A stretch of DNA of 64,000 nt from Gnetum montanum. Taxonomy: Eukaryota; Streptophyta; Gnetopsida; Gnetales; Gnetaceae. The translations under genes were made by a program, and so were the position numbers. Shown here in pieces: positions 21,737 to 34,879 of this stretch. Where the stretch lies: contig MNCI01004512.1 of NCBI GenBank assembly GCA_015680685.1, forward strand, positions 214,504 through 278,503. The letters are read 5' to 3'. Each line of letters begins with the position of its first letter. The stretch's first letter is position 1. A model generated the notes under the pieces. It worked only from the letters and a program-made list of their open reading frames with translations. It had not been told where the DNA came from and searched no databases.

Positions 21737-24405
21737 TGCAACACCCTACCCTAGCTAGGGTAGGGTGAGGCCTAGGATCAAGTAATCTTAGCATGGAAGC
21801 ATGATAACTAAAACCAATAATGTGCAGAATACATGATAATAAGGAAGGTCAAACAGTACAGAACTTTCCTACCACATCAAAAACTAAACATACATATTAC
21901 CTCATTAAAATGCATGTCTCTACATAAAGAAAACTATATACTATGCTAAAATCCAAAAACACATAAACCTCATCATTGTATATATAAGAGTACAAAGAGT
22001 TTCATACAAGGATATCTAGTCCGCACTACTGTACATGAAAATATACATTATTCAAGCATTAAAGATTTTCCCCTTCTCTACCCTTCCTCTCCATGCTCAT
22101 CTAGGCTCCTACAACTTTCACCTATAATTCAATAAAGTTAATACAAAATTGAGTGGGAAGCCTTTACACTTCCCCTGCTAGATGGTTGACAAGTGCTACA
22201 CTAGAGGAGAGGAGTGGGATACAAGGTGACCTACAACAACTGTCAATCTTACACATGCTCAAAACAACACACACCATATCATCCATAATGCTAACATACT
22301 ATCATACAATCATAGATAAAGACATGGTATGCCATCATCTATCCTACCCATGTCATCATATCCATGGTATGCTAGTAAATAGTCCATGATCCACACAATC
22401 ATAATCCAATCAGAACACATATGATCAATGATATGACTCACAAATCGATACTATCACATACATAGCCCATGTGATGGCTAGTATCCACACTCAGTGTAGC
22501 ACATGAAATGTTTCCATGAGTACTCATAATAGCCATTTCTTGCATGTCTTTTATTTATCCAATTTGTGCTAGGGTCCATCAACCTATGACCTGCAACCAC
22601 TAGCCTTTTGAAGGACTAGTGATAGGGATGAGCACACCTATGCAACAGACCAATTGTAGGGACAAACACACCTACACTCTCCCACTCTTAGGATGAGGAT
22701 TGAGATAGGAGCCTTAGTGATGCATCATAGTGGGGGTTAATCCATACTACCTCTAGGGTGCCTCATCACCAACTGGTCCACACCCTCATGCTAGCACCAC
22801 CCACCAACAGTTGTCACAAGCATCATTGTGAAAACATATATACAGTTTCGTTAGCTTAAGCCAACACATGTCATAAGCACAACACATTGAAAAAAACATA
22901 ACCACACAAATCCATCCCTAATAGCTACATCCATTCCATGAAAACAATACCACGATGCAACAAAACAACATGAAGACATTGATATGACAAAATAATACCA
23001 TATTTCTTAAAAGACACATACTTCCATACAAATGACCACTATAATAACCTTCAAAATGAGATATTCCCAAAGAGAAAACTAATTTCACGATTATAAAGTA
23101 CTTCCCAAAATGATCCCAGTGATACTAATTTTACCTAAATCAACCTTCTAGAAGCAAAGTTAAGCATGTTCAAAGTTTGATTAATAAAATAATATTTAAT
23201 TACCACATAAAATGATTGGAATGCCCAAAAATTCTCATGCAACAATAGGCCTCACAAATAGAATATTCCAATCATATGAATCTCATATATACCACATATC
23301 CTATGCTACAAGTCCACATCTTTCCATATATTGCATATATATCAGACAATTTTAGGAAAATAGATAGAATAACATGTCCAAGCTCAATCCTTGAGCTATC
23401 TGCCTCACATTCCCACATTACATAATCATATACACTAATCCAACCGAAAAATATAGGGAAAAGGTAAAGACAACCCACCAATTACAATTGTTGGGTAGAA
23501 AGGCTAAAACAAGTAGAAAATCCTCAAAAATATTGTAGGGCTCCGTTTCCCTCACAACAAGTTTTTCACCCACATAGATATGACCATAGTAATCCCAAAT
23601 CTAGGTTTAGAGCAAGCAAAAATTGTCCATAAGGCTCAAAATCTAGACAAATATGGAAGAGGAGAATATAGCAGAAAGAAAATGGAAGAAAACATGCTCC
23701 TGTTCATTTTTGTTCATGCAATAGAAAAAACAAAAATTCAAAACCCAATTTCTCTCATAATTGGTGGTGAGGTAGTGAAAAAAATAACATAAAACCTATA
23801 TGTTTACTTTATGTTTTATGCAAAATAAAAGAAAACCAACGATGCACTTTTCTCATTTGACATGAGTTACTTTTTGTTTTTTTTTTTCATTTAACTTATT
23901 TATTACTTTTATTTTTTATGAACGAATGATTTTCATAAGCTAATATATTTTTCTCCTCTGCAATTAATATCGTAAACTTTAAACATACGTAATAAACACA
24001 TTAGGAATTCAAATCAAAATCTGTTTGAACCTACAAGATCCTTATCATACACTATACACATTCACATGCCAAAACCACACCTGAACATCATGCAACATAG
24101 TGCTATAGTATAAATGCCAAAATATTGAAATTGGACATAAAGCATAAAAACATACCATATAGGTGCTATTGTACCCCAATCCAAGACCTCTACCAGCAAC
24201 ATCACTTTTCTAACACATCACATAGGGCTAGTGTACATAATCACATTGGTTAAGCATGTAAAGACATCATAATTATAACATATAGAAGAAGCCTCATAAC
24301 ATATAAAATACATTAACTCATCATCAACAACCCACTGAGACTCCACACATCATGTATAAATCATAAGCATATGACCATACTTACTGTCTCTAGATGGATG
24401 TAGCA
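21737..24405 (-). repeat. E5 3' LTR
   Basis: A 2,669-base copy aligning end to end with 28,953-31,627. On the plus strand it starts TGCAACACCC and ends ATGTAGCA. Its left end holds the palindrome CACCCTACCCTAG plus its complement (21,742-21,767). No reading frame of note; the plus-strand frame at 22,153-22,389 is an LTR shadow that recurs at 29,372-29,608. Confidence 0.9.
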
Positions 24406-24420
24406 CTCTCCCCTCCTTGA
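24406..24420 (-). promoter_or_regulatory. E5 polypurine tract
   Basis: The minus strand reads TCAAGGAGGGGAGAG directly before the 3' LTR. This is the usual place and composition of the primer for plus-strand DNA synthesis. It overlaps the end of the chromodomain frame. Confidence 0.8.
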
Positions 24421-25850
24421 GAATCTTCCTCCCGAAAGATCTTAGGATGATTTGTGCACATCTTAGTCTCCACCTCCCAAGTAGTCTTTGAAGCTCTATG
24501 TCTTCTCCATAAAATCTTGACCATAGGTATAACTTTACTACCTAGTTGTCACAACATATAATCAACAATCTCTACTAGCTGCTCAACATAACTAACATTA
24601 GATTGTAGTTGTATCCTTGAATGGTTAATCACATGATGTTCATCAAGCACATAACATCGTAGCATTGATACATGAAATACATCATGGACATGTGCCAAAT
24701 GAGAAGGTAATGCTATCTAATAGGCCACTTTCCCAATCTGTTATAACACCTAAAATAGACCAATATATGTAGGAGCTAATTTTCCTTTTTGACCAAATCG
24801 AGTAAGGCCTTTCAAGGGAGAAATAGGAAGAAATACATGGTCTCTAACTACAAACTCTAGTGGCCTTCAACACCAATTTTGATATGACACATGCCTATTT
24901 TGTGCAACTCTCAATTTATCTTGGATTTCTCAAATCTGTTCTATAGTTTGTCTCACCAAATCTATGCTCATCTACTAGTGATCTTCTATAGTATACCAAC
25001 ATAAAGGTGTTTGACATGGCCTACCATATAAAATATCATATGGTGCTACCTACAAACTCTCCTAAAAATTGTTATTATAGGAAAATTCAGCTAATGGTGG
25101 CATCAGATCCCAACCTTCTCTATACTGTAAAGCACAATCTCTTAACATGTCTTCTAGAATCTGATTCACTTACTCAGTTTAACCATCTGTTTGTTGATTA
25201 TATGTCAAACTTATGTTCAGCTTTGTATCCATCTCCTTCTAAAATGCCTACCAAAAATGTGATATGAATCAAACATCTCTATCACTAATAATCTATCATG
25301 GCACATCATGCAACTGCACTATCTCTACAAGAAAGGGATGCATAGTTTCTATTACACTTATTGATGACCATGTGGCAAAGAAATGGGTAGACTTTGTCAA
25401 AAAATCAACAACTACTAAGATAGCATCATGGCCACTGTGAGCTCATGGAAGATCAACAATGAAGTCCATACCAATGGAATCCCACTTCCACTAAAGAATA
25501 TTGTGGGAATGCAAATATCCCTCAGGTCTCTGATGCTCTATCTTCACTTGTTGGCAAATTAAACTGCAAGATATATACTCTCCTACATTCCTCTTCATAC
25601 TAGGCCACCAATACATTTTTCATAAACTCTGGTACATTTTCTAACTACCTGGATGCATTTGGTATCTACTCAGATGGGCCTCATCCATCAAGTGAAGTCA
25701 TAGAGCTTCTAGAACACATACTTGACCATCCTACCATATAACTCCATGACTATCCACAAAGAAAAATCCATCAGAGGTAACTTGTTTCCTTAATGCATAA
25801 CACCAAGGACCATGGCATTATTGCTCCAATATCTACTCTTGCAAATCTAA
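24421..25850 (-). pseudogene. E5 integrase with chromodomain-like tail
   Basis: The catalytic core shows WKWDSIGMDFIVDLP with GHDAILVVVDFLTKSTHF near 25,400-25,490. The C-terminal part has KGKLAPTYIGLF and HVHDVFHVSMLRCYV near 24,640-24,790, typical of the GPY/F region. At the end, near 24,440-24,560, a chromodomain-like segment reads KVIPMVKILWRRH with KTTWEVETKM. In known chromoviruses such a tail steers insertion to particular chromatin. Stops occur in every block. The segment is followed immediately by the polypurine tract, as expected. Confidence 0.8.
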
Positions 25851-27250
25851 TTGGATTGTCAAGTTATTAAGCTTACTTTCCACCCTACTCAATGCATCTA
25901 CTACTTTGTTAGTCTTACTAGGCCTATATTTAATACTGAAATCAAAATCAGCAAGTAGCTTCACCCATCTACGTTGTTGCAAGTTTAACTATGGCTAACT
26001 CATAAGAAATTAGAGGCTCTTATGATTAGTCCAACTAGTAACTTGCTCCCCATATAGATAATGCCACCAAATCTTTAATGCAAAGATCATAGCACCCAAT
26101 TCTAGATCATGCATAGGATATCTAGTTTCATGTGGCCTCAATTGACGGGATGCATAGGCCACAACCTATCCATCCTAAATTAACACACAACCAAATCCAT
26201 CCACTTAACCATTAGTACTAACATCATATGGATGTCCCAGTGTAGGAGATATTAGGACTGGAGTAGTTACCAATCTATGCTTCAAGTCCCTAAATGTAGC
26301 CTGATAGGTTGGGCCCTAAGTTAGCCTCCTTTCTTAACAATTGGGTTAAATGAGATGCTATGTTAGAGAAATGTTTCACAAAGCTCTAGTAATATCCTAC
26401 TAACCCCAAAATCTTTATACCTCCATTACTGATTGTGGCCTAGGCCAATCATGAATAACTATAATCTTTGTAGGATCTACAGAGATACTAGCTCCTGACA
26501 CCACATGTCCCAAGAATTGAATCTCTGATTGCCAAAAGGAATACTTGGATGGCTAAGCATACAGTTGGTTTCCTTAAAGTCTGTAAAACCATCTGAAAGT
26601 GCTCTACATGTACTTGCTCCCCAAGAGAATATACTAAGATATCATCTATGAATACAATCACAAACTGATCTAGGAATGGCTGCATCACACTATTCATGAG
26701 GTGCATGAAAACCGCTGGTGCATTTTTCAACAAAAAGGATAGCACCAAAAATTCATAATGTCCATACCATGTTCTTAATGCTATCTTTTCCATACACTAT
26801 TCACGAACCTACACTTGATGATACCCAAACTTGAGATCAATCTTTGAGAATACATGAGCTCCCTGAAGTTGATCCAACAAGTCATTGATGCATGATAGAG
26901 GATATCTATTTTCCACAGTCACCTGGTTTAATTGCCTATAATCTATGCATAACTACAAACCCCATCCTTATTTATAATAAATAGCATAGATGCATCCCAT
27001 AGTGATACACTAGGTCAAATAAGGCCTTTATCCAGAAATTCTTGTAGCTGAATCTTTAGCTCTACTAGCTTTATGGGAGACATCCTATGTGGACCCTTTG
27101 AAATAAGCTCTATACTAGGTTTAAGTTTGATCTCAAACTGAATCTCTCACCTTGGTGGCAAACCCAACAATTTATATTGGAATACATAGGGAATTCATGA
27201 ATCAAAGGAATTTTCTCATCTCCACCAGATCGATTTTATATATTATAGTT
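25851..27250 (-). pseudogene. E5 reverse transcriptase and RNase H
   Basis: The best stretch is 26,488-26,793: [12 protein letters not shown]-type sequence here reading [20 protein letters not shown], then [20 protein letters not shown] and DILVYS, which contains the FIDD catalytic pair. RNase H follows at 25,870-26,330 in broken frames. Upstream RT blocks to about 27,200 are readable only in pieces. Frameshifts and stops show it is inactive. Confidence 0.8.
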
Positions 27251-27830
27251 ACAAAGCATGCATGCCCTTTTTTAAGCATCCTATGATACATTTGAGAGGA
27301 GACTAAACCTAGGTGCATAGTTCTTATACAAGTTTGTACCTCAATCAGAGCACCATCAACTTATTGTAGTCGTAAGAGCTTTTGTCAATAATCCAAACTA
27401 GCATTGAACTATGACAATCAATCCATCCCAAAAATTACATCATATGCCCCAAGATCCATAACATGTAAATTACTAACCCATTGAACACCTTCTAATTCTA
27501 TTGGAAAATTCCTACACACCTGATCAACTCAAGTTTCATGACCTTGAAAAAATATACTATCAAACTAAGAGAAAGAGAATGACATACAAGATCTACATGA
27601 TGTGCAATCATAGGATCTATGAAAGAATGGTTAGCATCTAGATAAAATAATGCTAACATAGTAAAGCCCAAAATCATACCTCCCATCTCCATCACTATGT
27701 TTGGTTTCATGTTCAAAGGCTAGTCTGTTAAGGCATACACCTGTCCTTGAGTCCTCTATTCTCCTCCTCCAGGCTGAGTGACTAGTGCTCCATGTCCATC
27801 CTAAACTAGAGATCATTGTCCTCAACCTTT
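27251..27830 (-). pseudogene. E5 protease
   Basis: The frame at 27,498-27,716 holds ALFYLDANHSFIDPMIAHHV, in which the normal DSGATHSFI-type active site now reads LDANHSFI. The catalytic Asp is kept but the following Ser-Gly pair is lost. It lies between the zinc knuckle and RT as expected. Confidence 0.7.
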
Positions 27831-28935
27831 GCCTCCTCCACTACTACCTTCTTACTTTGGGCGCTCCCAAGCCTGATGCCCTAGCTACCCACATGTAAAA
27901 AAATTCTAGCAATCTCTCTGTAAATGACTAGACTGCCCACATCTATAACAAACAATAGCTTCTTGACTAGCTTTCATAGTAGGATCACGAGTGGGTGTTG
28001 GATGCTCTCCTCCATGGCCACGAGCTTGCTTAGAGGGACCAAGCCTCTCTCTAGATGTCATTCCTCTCTTCTGGCCCTATTGCCTCTCTCTATGTGATGT
28101 ATCTTCCTGGTGGATCCTTTCTAAATCCATGGCTACTACTCTAGCTTCATCATAGGAAGTAAATCTAACAAGTAATAAGTGATCCTTCAAAGATGGTCTA
28201 AAACCTTGAGAAAACTTATTTTTCCATGCCCAAGCATTTTTCTGCATCTAGGGTACATAACTACTTAGCTTAGAGAAATGAGCATCATACTCTGCCAAAG
28301 ACCAAATACCCTAATACAAATGATAGAACTCATCCTCCTTGGCCTATGCATATTGGGTAGACATAATGACCTTTGAAAGATGCTAGAAAATCATCCTGTG
28401 CCACCTCCTGACCAATCCATCCCTTGGCCTTCTCTTTAATCATCCACCAATGCCAGGTAGTACCAACTAATTGATAAACTACCAAGTGAGTCTGTTGAAC
28501 CGATGAATAGCCCATCAAATAAAAATCCTTTTGCAATTTCTCCGACCATTCTATAGCCACAGTGGATACTCAATGCCATCAAATTTAGGAGGTCCCAATT
28601 TTTAGAGCTACTCCACTAGTTCTCTATTGATAGGCTACTATTTAATTTTGTTGAGCCTCCACTACTACTACCACTTCCCACTTCCTTGATTGTGGGAATG
28701 GGAGCATCACTAGCTACAACATGCTACTGCAGGATTTGTAACAATTGTTGTATAAGCTCTAGTTTCCTATTTGCAAGACCACTAGTAGATGTTTGAAGAG
28801 GCTACTCTTGTTAATCATTAGACCCTTCTAGTTTGTGGGTCCCACCAACATCATAACCACGTCTACTATACATTTTTGTAACTTGAAAGCACAATTGGGT
28901 GAGTACCCCAACCATCATACAACGTCGAAGTAAAC
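27831..28935 (-). pseudogene. E5 gag with zinc knuckle
   Basis: The capsid part is visible at 28,330-28,560 (TTWHWWMIKEKAKGWIG, then DDFLASFKGHYVYP), the usual W-W...F...F...YP pattern of gypsy gag. A nucleocapsid knuckle CYRCGQSSHLQRDC lies at about 27,910-27,955 (CX2CX4HX4C), followed by a second damaged CG...GH segment. Stops break the frame in several places. Confidence 0.75.
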
Positions 28936-28950
28936 TAGCTCCAATACCAT
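28936..28950 (-). promoter_or_regulatory. E5 primer-binding site (initiator Met tRNA)
   Basis: The minus strand two bases after the 5' LTR reads ATGGTATTGGAGCTA, close to the plant initiator-Met primer site TGGTATCAGAGC, with CA changed to TG. Position and sequence agree. Confidence 0.75.
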
Positions 28951-28952
28951 AA

Positions 28953-31627
28953 TGTAACACCCTACCCTAGCTAGGGTAGGGTAATGCCTAGGATTACGTA
29001 AACTTAGCACAAAATCATGATAACTAAAACCAATAATGTGCAAAATACATGATAATAAGGAAGGTCAAATGGTATTGAACTTTCCTACCATACCAAAAAC
29101 CAAACATACATATCACATTATTAAAATGCATGTTTCTACATAAAGAAAACTATACACTACTATGCTAAAATACAAAAACACATAAACCTCATCATCATAT
29201 ATAGAAGACTATAGAGAGTTTCATACAAGGATATCTAGTCCACACTACTATACATGAAAATATACATTAACCAAGCACTAAATATTTTCGCCTCCTCTAC
29301 CCTTCCTCTCTATGCATGTCTAGGCTCCTATGTCTTTCACTTGTAATTAAATAAAGTTAGTACATAAATGAGTGGAAATCCTTTACATTTCCCCTGCTAG
29401 ATGGTCAACAAGTGTTGCACTAGAGAACAAAAGTGGGGTACAAGGCAACCTACAACAACTATTAGTCTTATGGATGCTCAAAATAACACATACCATATCA
29501 CCCATAATGCTAACATACTATCATACAATCACAAATAAAGCCATGATTCAACATCATCTATCCTACTCATGTCATCATATCCACAATATACCAGTAAACA
29601 GTCCATGATCCATGCAATCATAATCTAATCAGAACACATATGATCAACAATATGGCTCACAAATCGATACTATCACATACATAGTCCATGTGTTGGCTAG
29701 CATATCCACACTTAGTGAAGCATATGAAACATTGTCAAGAGTACTCATAATAGCCATTACTTGCATGTCCTATATTAGTTTTTTATTTATCCAACTGGTG
29801 CTAGGCTCTATCAACTTGTGACCTACAACCACTAGCCTTCTGGATGATTAGTGATAGGGATGAACACACCTATGCCACGAACCAACCGTAAGAACGAACA
29901 CACCTATGCTCTCCTACTTTTAGGATGAGGCCTAAGATAGAAGCCTCACTAATGCATCATAGTGGGGGTCAATCCATACTACATCTAGGGTGCCTCATCA
30001 CCAACTAATCCACACCCTCATGCTAGCACCATCCACCAATGACCATCACAAGCATCATCATGAAAACATATACATAGTTTGGATAGCTTAAGACAACACA
30101 TGTCATAAGCACAACACACTGAAACAAACATAACCACACAGATCCATCCCTAATAGTTATAGTCATTTCATGAAAACAATACCACAATGCAACAAAACAA
30201 CATGAACACCTTGATATGACAAAACAATACCATATTTCTTAAAAGACACGTACTTCCATACAAATGACCACTATAATAACCTTCAAAATGAGATATGCCC
30301 AAAGAGAAAACTAATTTCATGATTAGAAAGTACTTCCCAAAATGATCCCAATGACACTAATTTTACCTAAATTGGACTTCTAAAAGTAAAGTTATGTGCA
30401 TTTAAAGTTTGATTAATAAAATAATATTTAATTACCACCAAAAAGAATTGGAATGCCCAGAAACACTCATGCCTCAATAGGCCCCACAAATAGCATATTC
30501 CAATCGTATGAGTCTCATCAACACCACATATCATATGCTACAAGTCCACATCATCTCATATATTGCATATATATTAATCCATAACCAAAATTAGATAATT
30601 TTGGAAAAATAGATAGAATAACATGTCCAAGCTCAATGTTTGAGCTATTTGACTCACATGCCGACATCGCATAATCATATACACTAATCCAACACAAAAA
30701 TATAGGAAAAATATAAAGACAACCTACCAATTACAATTGTTGAACAAAAAGGTCGAAACAAGTAGAAAATCCTAAAAAATCTAGTAGAACTTCATTTCAC
30801 TCCCAAAAAGTTCTGCACCCACATAGATATGACCACAACAATCCCAAATCCAAGTTCAAAGTAAGAAAAAATTATCCACAAGGCTTAGAATCCAGAAAAA
30901 GATGGAATCGAAGAAGAGGGCAGAAGGAAAATAGAAGAAACCATGCTTCTATATGTTTCTTTTCATGCGATAGAAAAACAAAAATCCAAAACCCAATTTC
31001 TCTCATAAGCAATGGTGAGACAATGGACAAAATAACATAAAACCTATATGTTTACTTTATGTTTTATGCAAAACAAAAGAAAATCAACAATGCACTTTCC
31101 TCATGTGACATGAGTTACTTTTTGTTTTTTTTTTTTCATTTGAATCATTTATTATTTTTTTATGAGTGAACGATTTTTATAAGCTGATATATTTTTCTCC
31201 TTCACAATTAATATCATAAACTTTAAACTTGTTTCTAGACCTCCAAACCAAAATCCATTTGAACCTACTAAATCCTTATCATACGCTTTACACATTCACA
31301 TGCTAAAAGCATAGCCAAACATCATGCAACATAGTGCTATAGTACAAATGCCAAAATACTAGAATTGCACATAAAGCATAAAAACATACTAGATAGGTGC
31401 TATTGTATCCCAATCCAACACCCCTACTAGCAACATCACCTATCTACCACATCACATAGGGCTAGTGTACATAATCATGTAAAGACATCATAATTGTAAC
31501 ATAAAGAAGAAGCCTCATAACATATAAAATACATTAACTCATCCCAAAAAACCCATTGATACTACACATTTCATGTATAAATCATAAGCATATGATCATA
31601 TCTACTATCTATGGATGGTATGTAATA
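28953..31627 (-). repeat. E5 5' LTR
   Basis: 2,675 bases, matching 21,737-24,405 along its whole length with many substitutions and small gaps. Plus-strand start TGTAACACCC; end ATGTAATA, where the 3' LTR has ATGTAGCA, so the terminal CA has become TA. GTATG follows at 31,628. Confidence 0.9.
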
Positions 31628-31632
31628 GTATG

Positions 31633-33178
31633 CCATATAGGCAAGGTCATGAATAGGTTCAGAAACATCCTCTATGTTCTTCATTTGTAAGAAAGATTGA
31701 CTAACGGACCATGGATATAAGTAATAGTGTTTAGACTTAATAAATTCATTAACCACCCCTTAAAATGATCATAAGATGTGTCTTGGCTATGGATTCAAGA
31801 ATCTCATTGAGAAGAACATTCCATCATTATATAAAGTTCTACACAGGTTGAAGGGGTCCTTGCTTAACCTTCATCAATTGGTCAAGAGTTGTATAATGAA
31901 CTACAAAAATAAGTCATCTAGTGAGGTAATGGATCCTCTAAGTAATGTGGGGTACCAATCCAAAGCTTTCCCAGTGAAGGACATAGGGAAAACATGCATA
32001 ATGGTATGAGGCTAAGCTTGTAGCAACAAACACTCAAAATGAAAGGTAATGAGGTGTGAGTTAGAACCACCATTGCCATTGTATTTGGTGAATCAAGGAA
32101 TAAAAATGCCCCCAGGAAGAGTTATCTTCGAAGTGGTAAGACTAATGGGATCATCTTAATAGAAGTCCATTATCTTAACCATCTAAGTAGTAGAGGCTTT
32201 GAGCTTTCATGGCTCTTTGGTGACATCTTGGATCATTTGAAAGGCTTGATCTAGACCTTGGAGAACACCCACAAGTTGTGGCATTTATGTAGATAGTTAC
32301 AGAGGGAGTTGAGAATCTTGGGGCTATGCAATAGACATTGATATTGATGGTAAAGGCTAGGCGATCATTGTGGTGAAAGGGTTAAATAAAGAAAATGAGG
32401 TTTGCACTAGAACTTAAGAGATAAAGGATACAAAATGGGTATGAGAGGCTTGCAAAGCCTAGGATCCCATGAAAGGACTCACTAGGATCAAGAAAGGATG
32501 AGATGTGGTAGACACCACAAGTGATGATCATACATAGCAAGGTTCCATTGCAAAGGACATTAATGAAAAGAGGAAGCTAAGTTGGAACATAGGATGAGCT
32601 TGATGTATGGAAATAATGAGTGTTGACCCAAACATGATAGGATAAATAGGAGGACATGAAGGTTGAGGAACTTGTCCTATAGATGACATGGGAGATGAAG
32701 AACTAGGAATAGTTGCTTAGGAAGTCGATTGTTGGAAGAGGCTCCTGATAGATGTGTTTGGTTCTTATTTAGCCTCAAATTTGTCTTTCTCTTCTGGATG
32801 TCCATCTAAACCAATTTCCTCACTTCACTCATCAATGTCTATAAGGTGTATTAACATGTTAGCATATAAACTAGTTAAAGGGATCTTGTCATAGGATGAT
32901 GGAATGTATTCTTTTCCATCTCGATGTATGATTTCAAATTGATGCTTAGCATTAGACTCAGAGTGCGATATGAGGAGATCAACCTATATTTTAGTACAGA
33001 GGAAGTTATAAAATTCCTCATTGATAACTGCAAAGTTTGGGTTCTTGCCCGTTTTCCTAAGTGATTGTCTACACTTAATGAGAACTCGGTCTTTTGAATC
33101 ATAGATACTAACTCCATCTTGGTTAGAGACCATGTATCTAAGGTTAAGTGGTAATACGGTGGACTTGTGAAAAGGCAT
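31633..33178 (-). pseudogene. E2 gag, N-terminal part
   Basis: A possible ATG at 33,178 opens a frame with NPNFAVINEEFYNFLCTKI, then FEIIHRDGKEYIPSSYDKIP (near 32,900), the N-terminal block shared with E1 (EEFVPTPGISLP) and E3 (KEYISFPYNKIE). A Ser/Pro/Ile-rich stretch follows. The capsid core from about 32,190 includes MDFY-DDPIS, KALDWYPTLL near 31,970, and FIKSKHYYLYPWSVSQSF near 31,720, ending at DLAYMAY where E5 cut in. Many stops and at least one frameshift near 31,850. Confidence 0.8.
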
Positions 33179-33754
33179 TAATAAAGTGCTTATGAAAGTC
33201 TATGTGGGAACTTTAGCATGTAGGAGCCTCAACTTATGAGATAATTCTAGCATCTGAAGCAAATGAAATATTTAGTGCATGAAGCCTTAACTACACAGCA
33301 TACGAAAACTTTAGCATACACAACATACAAAAGCTTTAGCATACAAAGTTTGTATCTACAATGAGAAATCAAAATTTCCTAATTTTTTCTAACATTGGAA
33401 AATTAGGAAGAGGTTCTAGCATATGCACTACAATCATAACTATAAAAATTAATAATTATATTATTTATTTTTAAAAGTTTTCTCTAGCTTATGGTGGATA
33501 GGGATGTTACACACTAAAACAATAATAATAAAGGTAACTTTTTCAAAGTTGTAGGTTGTAGGGAGAAAGGGCTATGTTGCACACTACACTATAATTGGTG
33601 ACAGGAAAAAGTATGTTTTGGCCAAAAATTTGTTATGGCCTACATGATACAATGGATAAAACCAGAAATAATTTTTGATTAAATTGTTGAAAACAAATTA
33701 TTGATAGGAACAAGCAAACACACAATAGGTTTAAATGAAAAAGTTAGGTGAAGG
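33179..33754. other. E2 leader, non-coding
   Basis: Untranslated stretch between E2 primer site and gag. It holds repeated TTTAGCATACA/GCATAC words at 33,215-33,350 that recur in the E2 LTR (34,530-34,690). No coding sequence seen. Confidence 0.6.
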
Positions 33755-33772
33755 CCCTCCTTCTAGTGCCAG
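33755..33772 (-). promoter_or_regulatory. E2 primer-binding site (candidate)
   Basis: The minus strand reads TCTGGCACTAGAAGGAGG directly inside the 5' LTR, the same site as in E1. The TGG needed to pair with tRNA CCA is kept here. The primer tRNA cannot be named from sequence alone. Confidence 0.6.
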
Positions 33773-33776
33773 AAAC

Positions 33777-34823
33777 TATAGCGACAAAAAAATTTGATGT
33801 TGGAGGGCTAAAGATCCCCATATGAATAGTTTAACCCACAGATCCATGGGACTTGAGAAGGATCTTTGAGCATCTAAAATGGTCTTGCCAATCAAATGAG
33901 AACTTAGAGGTTCTATTACTAAAATGCAAAATAAAGATTACAAGCGTATGATCTAAGTATAGAGAAATGTAAAGTAAACTATGGCAAATAAGTGAAACTA
34001 CAAACTTGTATTTAAATGATAAAAAATTTATAGCAACAAAGTTTAGAGAATACAATTTCTTAGATTTTGATGTCCAAGAGCTCAAGGAAGAATGCTTAGA
34101 ACGTGATACAACCAACAAGATGTGTTCTATAGTTAGATATACCTCAAATGATTTTGTATAATCTACTCCTCTAGCTTGCCACTGGTTTTCTTTGTAACTT
34201 TGATTTGCATTACAAAAAAATGATTATGTTTGTCATGGACTCTTGTGTGTCTGTAGTACTCAAAATTCTAAAGTTTGATGTAGATGCGAATGCCAAAAGT
34301 CCTTGTAATGAAATAGATTCTTGTTTATATAGGCCTTGGATCCCTAACTTGTTACCAGTTAATTCTATCATGATTGCTAATAGATTTTAGGCACCTTCTA
34401 TTGTACTTGGAACACTTGCATGTAGCACAAAAATAATTTTATCTAATTCTTTGCTCTATAGACATTGCCTTTGTAAGTTATCCAACATACAGAATTTTTA
34501 TACCCAGTGTATAAAATTAAAACCCAACTTTTGTATGCTATCTTTGTAGGCTATCTAGCATACAGAACTGCAATGCTCAATGTACAAGAATAAGATACCA
34601 AATTTTATAACTTTTTTAGCATTCTTAGATTCCATAAATTAGTATACATGAACTTTGTAGCTTTTATAAGCTAGGATACATGATCTCTTACATTCCAATA
34701 AAATGACACCATAATGCCAAATTTTTGGAAAAATAAGGCAATGGTATCTACCTTTATTTTTCCATCAAATTACAAAGAAGTTTGGCTATGGGTTATAATA
34801 TGAATTCCCTTGGGGGTGTTTCA
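33777..34823 (-). repeat. E2 5' LTR
   Basis: 1,047 bases, plus-strand start TATAGCGAC and end GGGGTGTTTCA. It aligns with E1 and E3 LTRs at the start, at the TGGTCTTGCCAATCA block (33,880), and at the AATAAGGCAATGGTATC block near 34,733 (E3 has AATAAGGCAATTGTATC). This is the right edge of E2. Confidence 0.8.
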
Positions 34824-34879
34824 ATGTTTAAGTTTTAATTATCATGCCCCATGGATGATTAAATTTTAATTAATTTTCT

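Larger units (their letters stand above)
21737..31627 (-). mobile_element. E5: chromovirus-type Ty3/gypsy element nested in E2 gag
   Basis: A complete but decayed element of 9.9 kb on the minus strand: 5' LTR 28,953-31,627, primer site, gag, zinc knuckle, protease, RT, RNase H, integrase, C-terminal chromodomain-like tail, polypurine tract and 3' LTR 21,737-24,405. It is flanked by a perfect GTATG duplication. The long LTRs, initiator-Met primer site and integrase tail fit the Tekay/Del group of chromoviruses. The two LTRs have many differences, so the insertion is old, yet younger than E2. Confidence 0.9.
15640..34823 (-). mobile_element. E2: Tat-like element, lacking visible pol, split by E5
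   Basis: On the minus strand E2 has a 5' LTR (33,777-34,823), primer site, leader, gag (33,178-31,633, resuming at 21,736), protease (to about 19,870), then the antisense gene. No RT, RNase H or integrase and no 3' LTR is found before the SCC4-like DNA at about 15,040, so the left half is deleted or was replaced. The left limit given is approximate. E2 is clearly the same family as E1 and E3 in LTR ends, gag N-terminal block and protease. It is older than E5, which is nested in it. The base after its LTR begins ATGTT (34,824-34,828), whose partner is not present. Confidence 0.75.

Noticed and set aside
22153-22389. Plus-strand frame as a gene
   Set aside because: It lies in the E5 LTR and recurs at 29,372-29,608 in the other LTR; no family resemblance.
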